Source: CAYGAW01 sp964347945 (GTDB lineage Bacteria > Chloroflexota > Anaerolineae > UBA7937 > B3-Chlor). From it: 6,001 nucleotides of DNA. Below, piece after piece: positions 1-5,544 of this stretch. A model generated the notes under the pieces. The model worked only from the letters and a program-made list of their open reading frames with translations. It did no database searches and was not told the origin of the DNA. The number at the start of each line of letters is the position of its first letter. Positions within the stretch are counted from its first letter, which is position 1. The translations under genes and the position numbers were made by a program. The stretch is taken from positions 1-6,001 of the forward strand of contig CAYGAW010000147.1 in assembly GCA_964347945.1 (NCBI GenBank). Direction: 5' to 3'.

Positions 1-664
1 TCCGTACGATTATTTGGTAGACGATCCGCACAACATCATTGTCCATGTAGTAGGCGTGTGTCAGCTTCGTACTCGGGTAATCAGAGAGCACTGTGCCATT
101 GATGACGAAATTGTCTTTCTTGAGCTTTGTTACCGGTACGGAACCTTCTTTTTGAACTTCTAGATGGATCAGGAGGTCGTCGCCACCGTTTATGTAGGTA
201 GCGTTCAGGGTTACTCCCAGAAATGCTGATGCGGCAAATGAGTATCCTTCCAGCCCGACAGAAGTGATATCTACCTCGATTTTCGCACTTGCGTTGGAGA
301 AGTATTGGGTGTTACCTGTGCGTGATGTTGTGGTTTGGTATCCGTTGCCGATGGTGGCGTTGGAGTATTCCAGTACAACACCGAAGCCTGGATAAGCTCT
401 TGTGAGGTGTGTTTGCCATTTGCTCAGATTGGTGACCAGTGTCCCGTTATCAAAAGATTGTGCATAGTCGGCTAGGCTTATCTCAACCAATCGCGTTGTC
501 CCGATTTTTATAGTATCCAGAATGGTCAGGTATTCTTCCCATCTTTCGTGTCTGTAGTAGGTGACGGCGCTGTATAGGACTCCCACTATGGAGACCATCA
601 TAACCGCTATCATAAGAACTGCTATCATTATGAACTGACCGTTTCTCTGCTTGAGTATTCTCAT
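1..664 (-). CDS. Pilin-like secreted protein, C-terminus cut by the window edge
   Basis: The frame opens with ATG at 664 and stays open for 221 codons to the left window edge, so the protein is partial. The N-terminus MRILKQRNGQFIMIAVLMIA leads into a hydrophobic stem (about residues 11-34). 'GQF..IAVLMIA.M..S' is a recurring start among archaeal pilin-like membrane proteins. A class III cut after G9 would leave Q at +1 but there is no Glu at +5. A helical stretch (YYRHERWEEYLTILDTIKIG) follows, then a beta-rich, Thr/Asn-rich ectodomain. Sequons are at N73, N79, N102, N124, N154 and N189, the highest density of the genes here. GAGAGGA (672-678) lies 7 nt before the ATG and overlaps the end of the upstream gene. 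No enzyme motif is visible. A large minor pilin or surface protein is likely; the missing end may hold a further domain. Confidence 0.8.
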   Translation of the reverse strand, partial: MRILKQRNGQFIMIAVLMIAVMMVSIVGVLYSAVTYYRHERWEEYLTILDTIKIGTTRLVEISLADYAQSFDNGTLVTNLSKWQTHLTRAYPGFGVVLEYSNATIGNGYQTTTSRTGNTQYFSNASAKIEVDITSVGLEGYSFAASAFLGVTLNATYINGGDDLLIHLEVQKEGSVPVTKLKKDNFVINGTVLSDYPSTKLTHAYYMDNDVVRIVYQIIVR

Positions 665-668
665 TGTA

Positions 669-1115
669 CTATCCTCTCACGAGTTCCAATCTTAGAATTC
701 TTGGGTCATAGTTTCTCTGATACCCTGGAATGATATATTGTACTGAGGCGGTCGCGTTTGCTGTCAAGAATGCGTCAGGTTCTCCATAGCGTATTGGGAG
801 ATTGTTGACGATGTTTTCTTCCAGATCGTAGACTGTTAGATTGAAGTATACGTCTGAAGGTAGGGAAATCGTCAAAGCTGATGTAAGATTTCCCCATTCT
901 TTGTTGTAGACGTAACGACTTAGAAGTCTCCGATCATCTAAGTCATGAAGAACGTTATGCCCGACCTTCTCCAAATCGCTGGTCTCGTAGCGGGGACTAT
1001 ACGGCGTGGCGGCGAAGAAGTTGACAAAGCTTAGAGCAAACACGATGACAAAAGAGGCTAATATAGTCTCAATGACATGCATCTGCCCGCCTGCGTTCTT
1101 TCTTAGGTGTCTCAT
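669..1115 (-). CDS. Small pilin-like secreted protein (148 residues)
   Basis: The N-terminus MRHLRKNAGGQMHVIETILA is basic, then GGQ, then a hydrophobic stem (about residues 17-36). This resembles archaeal class III (prepilin peptidase) signal peptides such as 'KGQ..xE'. If cleavage is between G10 and Q11, the glutamate is at +6 rather than the usual +5, so processing is uncertain. After the stem comes a helical stretch with LEKVGHNVLHDLDDRRLLSRY (48-68), then a region reading SLPSDVYFNLTVYDLEE (84-100), a shape ('LP..vyfNLTVYD') I associate with small archaeal pilus-locus proteins. Sequons are at N76, N92 and N120. GGAAAGGA (1121-1128) lies 5 nt before the ATG. Its stop is 4 bp from the next gene and that gene's ribosome site overlaps its last codons, so the two are co-translated. 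Minor pilin is the best guess. Confidence 0.8.
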   Translation of the reverse strand: MRHLRKNAGGQMHVIETILASFVIVFALSFVNFFAATPYSPRYETSDLEKVGHNVLHDLDDRRLLSRYVYNKEWGNLTSALTISLPSDVYFNLTVYDLEENIVNNLPIRYGEPDAFLTANATASVQYIIPGYQRNYDPRILRLELVRG

Positions 1116-1177
1116 GGTATTCCTTTCCGTGGTGTGAGTCTGAGGCTTGTAGACTGAGTTAATGGTGGTGATAGTGG

Positions 1178-1186
1178 TATATTAAG
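1178..1186 (-). promoter_or_regulatory. Possible TATA-like promoter for the last two pilin-like genes
   Basis: In the 98-bp gap between the stop at 1214 and the ATG at 1115 the minus strand reads CTTAATATA. A start site about 25 nt downstream would fall near 1157 and leave a leader of about 40 nt. No U-run or strong hairpin follows the upstream stop, so read-through from the 375-residue gene is equally possible. Confidence 0.4.
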
Positions 1187-1213
1187 TCTGTTGTCTTACG
1201 ATACGTATGTAGG

Positions 1214-2341
1214 TTAAAGCTCTTTCCAAAGCACTAGCTCGAAGATGTAGGTCATGCCTCCGATGTTCACGGACCTGCTGAGTTTCACCGCTCCACTACT
1301 AGATTGCGCTGCCGAGCCGCCCAATTCCAAGAGTCCGGATTGTATATTCAGCAGTGGCGAGACAGCGAAAAGAACCATGTGTTTGGGTCCTCCATTCTCT
1401 TGCGTGAGAATGTTAAAGACTAGAAAGAGTGGTTGATCGTAGCTAAGACCTTGAATATACTGGTCCCAATAATAGTATCCCTCCCCATGAGTCATGTGAT
1501 CATCTGGCAGCTTTCCGCCCACACCAGCGTCCCAAACCTCGTCCTCACCGACGCACATCATACCCATAACCGTCCTTTCTGACGGATGCTCTCCTTCCGG
1601 TATATTGAGGCGGACCAGGTCTCCAATTATGCTGGCAAACGCAACGTTTTGGGCAAAGCCCTCCAAATAGGGTATGGTTACCATCGCCATATCCGCAACC
1701 GTCACGGTCAGGATCAACAGATACCCCGTGAAATCTGGAAGCTGATACCCTATTGCGCACTCTCCCAGCTCATCAGTGCAGTTTCCACGCGCTGTAGTGA
1801 AAGCAAAATTCTCCTTGCTGCCACTTTTCTCTATGTAGAGTATTGTGGCCTTTACAGAAGCATTTGGAACTGGCCGCCCATCATGAGATTTAACCTTAAC
1901 GTTGAACAGCAAGTCATTACCCACACTCAGATCATCTACCGTGACATTGAACAAAGGCATGATTCTGATAGAGAACCCATAGCCTTGTAGTCCCAGTTTT
2001 TCGCGAATTACCTCGTAGTCTATGTTACCTGCTGGATTCTCGACGTTTAGTCGTTGCACCTTTTCCGAATCCAACACGTAGAGCGTGGATGCTCCTGAAT
2101 GGGCCAGACCAAATCGTTTCACACTGCTCTGGTTAAACGAGATCTGAGATCCCCAATCCATCGGATACCCTGTGTCCAGAAGCATTGCCTTCAGGGTCTC
2201 TAAGGCCGTATTTCTAAGTTGTTGCTGATCAACGTAGAGCAGGTTTGTATAACTTGCATTTGGAACAACAACAACCGCGGCAACAAAGATCACGCCGACA
2301 ATAGTTGTAGCCATCAGATAATCATAGACCGTACCGATCAT
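1214..2341 (-). CDS. Secreted single-anchor protein with Ig-like domain, pilin-associated
   Basis: This is a 375-residue protein with one N-terminal membrane segment (about residues 10-27, MATTIVGVIFVAAVVVVP) and a large ectodomain. The stretch before the anchor (MIGTVYDYL) has no basic residue and no class III cleavage site. After the anchor come an amphipathic segment (VDQQQLRNTALETLKAML) and LLDTGYPMDWGS (54-65), then FGLA (77-80). That 'L.tGyP..W ... GLA' pattern recurs in archaeal pilin-like proteins. Residues about 130-225 look like a bacterial Ig-like or carboxypeptidase-regulatory-like beta domain (GRPVPNASV, then TDELGECAIGYQLPDFTGYL). C188 and C195 in it could form a disulfide; a third cysteine is C263. 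The C-terminal third is unassigned. Sequons: N28, N70, N132, N160, N187. A good ribosome site (AAGGGA) precedes the ATG. A tip, adhesin or large minor pilin role is inference from context. Confidence 0.8.
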   Translation of the reverse strand: MIGTVYDYLMATTIVGVIFVAAVVVVPNASYTNLLYVDQQQLRNTALETLKAMLLDTGYPMDWGSQISFNQSSVKRFGLAHSGASTLYVLDSEKVQRLNVENPAGNIDYEVIREKLGLQGYGFSIRIMPLFNVTVDDLSVGNDLLFNVKVKSHDGRPVPNASVKATILYIEKSGSKENFAFTTARGNCTDELGECAIGYQLPDFTGYLLILTVTVADMAMVTIPYLEGFAQNVAFASIIGDLVRLNIPEGEHPSERTVMGMMCVGEDEVWDAGVGGKLPDDHMTHGEGYYYWDQYIQGLSYDQPLFLVFNILTQENGGPKHMVLFAVSPLLNIQSGLLELGGSAAQSSSGAVKLSRSVNIGGMTYIFELVLWKEL

Positions 2342-2375
2342 CGTTAATCCCTTTGTATATATAGAGCTGTAGTAT

Positions 2376-2383
2376 GTATTAAA
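2376..2383 (-). promoter_or_regulatory. TATA-like promoter for the 375-residue protein gene
   Basis: The minus strand reads TTTAATAC, preceded by a purine-rich GTAAGA that could serve as the TFB recognition element. With the usual archaeal spacing of about 25 nt, transcription would start near 2354. That leaves a short leader holding the AAGGGA ribosome site (2348-2353) 6 nt before the ATG at 2341. A second AT-rich run, CTATATATAC (2364-2355), is too close to the start codon to be the main box. Confidence 0.5.
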
Positions 2384-2423
2384 TCTTACTATTCAAGAAT
2401 GTCACCACTAATCCAGATCGAGA

Positions 2424-2457
2424 ATATATCGAAAACCGACATATATCGCGAAAACCG
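2424..2457. repeat. Imperfect tandem direct repeat upstream of a promoter
   Basis: Two copies of ATATATCG-AAAACCG lie 2 bp apart: 2424-2438, and 2441-2457 with an extra CG in the middle. They lie 40 to 80 bp upstream of the TATA-like box at 2376-2383, a position that could hold a regulator binding site. They could also be chance AT-rich sequence; only two copies are present. Confidence 0.4.
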
Positions 2458-2462
2458 GTCTA

Positions 2463-2501
2463 CGCTCTAGGAGGGTGGCAATCAAAAAGCCCTTGAGAGC
2501 G
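2463..2501 (-). terminator. Possible hairpin terminator after the first four-gene unit
   Basis: Downstream of the stop at 2510 the transcript can form a bulged hairpin. The outer arms are CGCTCT (2501-2496) and AGAGCG (2468-2463), and the inner arms are AGGG and CCCT. The 14-nt loop contains a TTTTT run, and a TTTT run follows shortly after the stem at 2454-2451. It lies in the 168-bp gap before the next gene, where a unit boundary is expected. Archaeal termination depends mostly on U-runs, so the hairpin itself may be incidental. Confidence 0.3.
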
Positions 2502-2509
2502 AGAAGATC

Positions 2510-2974
2510 TTAAAGCTCCTTTATCCACACGTAGACATCTGTGCTTACGCGAGAGCAGCCAGCAATAACCGTCTTCTCACCACTCTCAACTACCTCACTC
2601 TCGAGTTGGTCCACCTTTAAACCCGGAAGGAGCCATGAATCTGCAGATACCCATGGTTGCCCCTTCAAGTGAGCAGTCACATTCCTAGCATACCCACTCG
2701 CGTTGAAGGCGATCTCGAGGGTATAAATGGAGTCTCTAATCTCTGATGGCAGATTGAGGCTCTTCTTCATCTCTACGTCGCTTTGCGTGGAGTTGATCAA
2801 GAAATAGAGGTTGGCCAAAGTGTCTGACACGTAGTCCGCGACTTCCTGCAGTTCTCTCCTAGTCATCTCCGCCTCCAAGTTGTTGATAACCTGCACGTAG
2901 AAGAACTGTGACACGAAGATGAGCGCTATCAGAGCTGCACTGCATATGACGTGGCTCATCGTCTCCGAAGGCAA
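2510..2974 (-). CDS. FlaG-like small membrane-anchored pilus accessory protein (TTG start)
   Basis: This 154-residue protein has one N-terminal hydrophobic segment (about residues 8-30, SHVICSAALIALIFVSQFFY) and an extracytoplasmic remainder. The start is 'SETMSH' with no basic residues before the membrane segment. This recalls archaeal FlaG/FlaF-type proteins and small proteins beside archaeal TadA/TadC pairs, which tend to begin with S-E-T/I before a hydrophobic helix. A helical stretch (31-60) follows, then LPSEIRDSIYTLEIAFN (about 75-91), a motif shape (LP..I....Y.L.I) I have seen in related archaeal pilus-associated proteins. Sequons occur at N61, N91 and N98, and there is one cysteine in the anchor (C11) and one near the end (C140). 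The start is TTG. The frame is opened by a TGA 30 nt upstream, with no ATG or GTG between; the only other option is the ATG at 2959 (M6), whose spacing from any ribosome site is too short. A structural or accessory role at the pilus base is inference. Confidence 0.8.
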   Translation of the reverse strand: MPSETMSHVICSAALIALIFVSQFFYVQVINNLEAEMTRRELQEVADYVSDTLANLYFLINSTQSDVEMKKSLNLPSEIRDSIYTLEIAFNASGYARNVTAHLKGQPWVSADSWLLPGLKVDQLESEVVESGEKTVIAGCSRVSTDVYVWIKEL

Positions 2975-2982
2975 CTCTGCAA

Positions 2983-2989
2983 CTCTCCT
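2983..2989 (-). promoter_or_regulatory. Ribosome binding site AGGAGAG overlapping the upstream stop codon
   Basis: AGGAGAG on the minus strand begins inside the TAG stop of the pilin-like gene and ends 8 nt before the TTG at 2974. Its placement supports TTG as the real start and suggests translational coupling of the two genes. Confidence 0.65.
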
Positions 2990-3818
2990 AGAAGCTGACC
3001 TTCACTTCCGAAAGGATGAAGTTGAAAACGACCTTCCCTGTCTCTAGGTCTCCAATCTCTATCGGGTATGGCGCGCTTCCGCGCTGGACTACAATCTCTA
3101 CGCTATCAGTGGCGTCTACTGTGTAGGATTCGGTGGTGTTTGTTGACACGTTGAGGCATCGTGCCTTTAGGTTGAAGTCGTGGATGTAGGTTGACCACTG
3201 TGCTATGTTGAGTTTGACTATCCAGATGTTCACATAATTCACTCTAACGTTGTTGACGGTGACCGTGGAGGTTTTCATGGCGCGTACGCGGTAATCGAGG
3301 GTGATATTGACCCAACCAGATCTTTGTTCAACATAAGCGCTCCCTAGGCTTTCTGTGCCGTTGGTGATTACAGGGGCGGCGTCTCCCAAGATGTAGGACT
3401 TGTAGCCTTCCCAGAAGTTGACGTACCGGTTGCTTATGCTGTACTTAATGAATCCACTGGAAACAGAGTATGGTGTGTCAATAAGGCTGGCACCATTCTT
3501 CTTGATGTCTATTATTGTAGGCGACGCTTGCGAATTGCTGCCGGGTATCAGCTCTAATTGCCCGTAACTGATTGTGAACCTGGATGATTGGGCCGCAACA
3601 GGTTTCCACGCGATATTTTCCAACGCATCGTCAAAAGCCAGAATGGAATCCTCTGCAACTTCAAACTCGGCGGCTCCTCGCTGTTGATCTAGTAGCTGGT
3701 AGGCGTAGCTGGAAGCCACTATGACGAGCACAATAGTCACGGCGCTCATAATGACGGCGGCGATGGAGTACGAAATGCCCAGCTTGTCGCGCAGAAGGGC
3801 AGATCTAGATCTTTTCAT
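2988..3818 (-). CDS. Archaeal type IV pilin/archaellin-like secreted subunit
   Basis: I call this 276-residue protein from the ATG at 3818, not from the farther in-frame ATG at 3893. The upstream option would overlap the platform gene by 62 bp and add a hydrophilic, unconvincing N-terminus, whereas 3818 is preceded by a strong Shine-Dalgarno site. A basic N-terminus (MKRSRSALLRDKLG) leads into ISYSIAAVIMSAVTIVLVIV, the hydrophobic stem seen in many archaeal pilin-like proteins ('G-IS..IA.VIM.AV'). KLG before I15 is a plausible class III signal-peptide cleavage site, but the usual Glu at +5 is absent. The stem continues into a Q/E-rich helix (about 41-70) and 'AFDDALENIAW', then a beta-rich ectodomain with N-glycosylation sequons at N153, N171, N223 and N227. 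As the first gene after the platform protein it is a good candidate for a filament subunit. Major or minor subunit status cannot be read from sequence. Confidence 0.85.
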   Translation of the reverse strand: MKRSRSALLRDKLGISYSIAAVIMSAVTIVLVIVASSYAYQLLDQQRGAAEFEVAEDSILAFDDALENIAWKPVAAQSSRFTISYGQLELIPGSNSQASPTIIDIKKNGASLIDTPYSVSSGFIKYSISNRYVNFWEGYKSYILGDAAPVITNGTESLGSAYVEQRSGWVNITLDYRVRAMKTSTVTVNNVRVNYVNIWIVKLNIAQWSTYIHDFNLKARCLNVSTNTTESYTVDATDSVEIVVQRGSAPYPIEIGDLETGKVVFNFILSEVKVSF

Positions 3819-3822
3819 AGTG

Positions 3823-3830
3823 TCACCCTC
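3823..3830 (-). promoter_or_regulatory. Ribosome binding site GAGGGTGA that fixes the pilin-like gene start
   Basis: The minus strand reads GAGGGTGA ending 4 nt before the ATG at 3818. It is a near match to the archaeal anti-Shine-Dalgarno complement (GGAGGTGATC). It sits just downstream of the TAA of the platform gene and supports 3818 over the longer ORF start at 3893, which would run through this site. Confidence 0.75.
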
Positions 3831-3831
3831 A

Positions 3832-5544
3832 TTATGACGGTTGTCCCTGTACTCCGAAGAACATTGGAACCATTTTTGACGCGACGATCGCAATTACGAC
3901 GAGCATGGCAGAGTGCTTGAAACCGGCGGACAAGGCTTCCTCGCTAATCTTGCCGGCCACCAACCCGATCAAGTAACAGTGAATTATGACTGAGACTGAG
4001 AAGATCATAGTCATAAACTCTATGTTCATAGTAGCGCTGCCAGTGTCTGCTACCCCTAGTGTTTGCGAGGTGAAGATCAGCGTCATGAGCGTTGTCGCGA
4101 CCAGGAGAACGGCGGCGAAGTAGGGCACCATGATGTAGGGGCGGACGGCCATCTTTTTCTCCTTTTCTACTTCTTGCGTCATCGTGTTGAATCGCGTGAG
4201 CGATTCGATCATCGCGATTGTTCCACCTCCCACGTCAACGGCTTCCACTAGCAGAAACATGACGATTTGGGTCAGCCAGCTCTTGGTTCTTCCAACGAAA
4301 TCCATGAAAACCTTTCTGAGTGGAATGCCCCAGCTGAGTTCATCGGTTATTTTCTTCAGTTCTTCGCTGAATGCGCCGTAGTCACGGTCTGACAGGTTCT
4401 CAATACACTTTTCAGGAGCTAGACCGCTTTTTCTGACCTCTGTTAAGTCTCGGAGAAAGATGGCGACTCCTTTTTCCAGGCTGGATTTTTTGGAGTAGAT
4501 CTTGCGGTGAATTATCGCTGGCGGTGCGGCCGAAATTACTAATGCAATGGCTACCGCTGTGGGCATGTCAATGAAGTTTTGAAGGGCGCTGAGAGGCGTT
4601 TGCACCAGACCGAAGAAGTTCGTGAGTAGGAGAACAAGCAAAGCGGCGGCAGTGCAGCTGACAGCATAGACCTTGTAGGGGCGCATTTCGGTGATCGGCG
4701 TCTTTGGCTGCATGTTGTGAGCGAGGTAGATGAAGACGAACGAAAGCATTGGTGTCAGAACGTACGTGTACATGAGCATCGTGGAGTAGCTGGCCATTCC
4801 GGTGCTGTAGATGGATTCGACGCTGAAGAGAATGTAGAAACAGAGTGACATCAGAACCATTATGATAATGAAGGACTCCAGAAGGGTTCCCAGTCGCTCA
4901 GCAGCCGCCTTCACCCTTGAGGATCGTTCTTTGAAGATGTCTCCCGCCTTGGTCTCAAGGAAGTGCAGAACGTCTCCGCCGATGATGACGGTTGAAGCGT
5001 ATCCTGAGACGAATTCTCTAAATACGTCGGAGGGGTTCGTTCTTGCAGATTTCTCTAACGCACTCAGCGGGTCTGCTCCAAAGACTTCAACGTCTTTTAT
5101 TAAATCTTTGGCCTCCTTTTGGACAGCGGGCATCAGTTCAGCTTCGGAAAGTCGCTTGAAACTCAAGAAAGGCGGTATACCACCTGATGCCATGACCGTT
5201 ACATATGTCGCTGCAAAGGGCATCTCCCGCTCCACCGAGCTGGCTCTTTCACTCGCCATGGACATTGGTACGACAATGAACCCAATCATGATGTATGCGG
5301 GCATCGGCACTAGCAGCAGCAGGGGGAAGAATTGGAAAAAGTACGTGAGCACAACTGCAATGATGCTCACTGGCAGAGTCAGCAAAGCTAGTAGGAACAT
5401 TAGAGAAACATACGTTTCAGGATAGATGGTGATTCCTGCTTTCTCTAAGTGATCCTTGAAATTGAAGACGTTCTTCAAGAACTTCGGCGCGAATTGTCCG
5501 AAGAGACGAAAGGACAAGCCTTCAAGATCATCAAGCAGAGGCAT
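3832..5544 (-). CDS. GspF/TadC/FlaJ-like pilus assembly membrane platform protein
   Basis: This 570-residue polytopic protein is the inner-membrane platform that works with the neighbouring ATPase to assemble or extrude pilin subunits. It carries two GspF-like cytoplasmic domains, as is usual for archaeal FlaJ/TadC proteins. The first covers about residues 103-215 (VEREMPFAATYVTVMASGG, later DVFREFVSGYASTVIIGGD). The second covers about 355-465 (LEKGVAIFLRDLTEVRKSG, later IVMFLLVEAVDVGGGT). I read hydrophobic segments near 45-68, 72-95, 224-245, 257-275, 291-313, 328-345, 470-492, 508-530 and 543-564. The ATG start at 5544 lies inside the end of the ATPase gene, with a weak purine-rich site (AAGGGAA) 10 nt upstream. 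The TAA stop at 3832 is followed within 13 nt by the first pilin-like gene. Length and domain pairing fit the family and nothing is missing. FlaJ of an archaellum is the main alternative, but no archaellum-specific neighbour is visible. Confidence 0.95.
   Translation of the reverse strand: MPLLDDLEGLSFRLFGQFAPKFLKNVFNFKDHLEKAGITIYPETYVSLMFLLALLTLPVSIIAVVLTYFFQFFPLLLLVPMPAYIMIGFIVVPMSMASERASSVEREMPFAATYVTVMASGGIPPFLSFKRLSEAELMPAVQKEAKDLIKDVEVFGADPLSALEKSARTNPSDVFREFVSGYASTVIIGGDVLHFLETKAGDIFKERSSRVKAAAERLGTLLESFIIIMVLMSLCFYILFSVESIYSTGMASYSTMLMYTYVLTPMLSFVFIYLAHNMQPKTPITEMRPYKVYAVSCTAAALLVLLLTNFFGLVQTPLSALQNFIDMPTAVAIALVISAAPPAIIHRKIYSKKSSLEKGVAIFLRDLTEVRKSGLAPEKCIENLSDRDYGAFSEELKKITDELSWGIPLRKVFMDFVGRTKSWLTQIVMFLLVEAVDVGGGTIAMIESLTRFNTMTQEVEKEKKMAVRPYIMVPYFAAVLLVATTLMTLIFTSQTLGVADTGSATMNIEFMTMIFSVSVIIHCYLIGLVAGKISEEALSAGFKHSAMLVVIAIVASKMVPMFFGVQGQPS

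Noticed and set aside
1197..1207. Short inverted repeat TACG-ATA-CGTA after the 1214 stop, as a terminator
   Set aside because: The stem is only 4 bp and no U-run follows on the transcribed strand, so it is too weak to call.
1586..1990. Open frame of 134 codons on the plus strand
   Set aside because: It is antisense to the Ig-like protein gene, which has a clear start, ribosome site, membrane anchor and domain pattern. The plus-strand product has no recognisable feature.
3801..3812. Perfect 12-bp palindrome AGATCTAGATCT just after a start codon
   Set aside because: It is the direct result of the codons for R-S-R-S (AGA TCT AGA TCT) in the pilin-like protein's basic N-terminus. No sign that it acts as a site.
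4862..5425. Open frame of 187 codons on the plus strand
   Set aside because: It lies wholly antisense to the first GspF domain of the platform gene, its Ser/Lys/Met-rich product looks like the complement of hydrophobic codons, and I see no family resemblance or operon partner on that strand.
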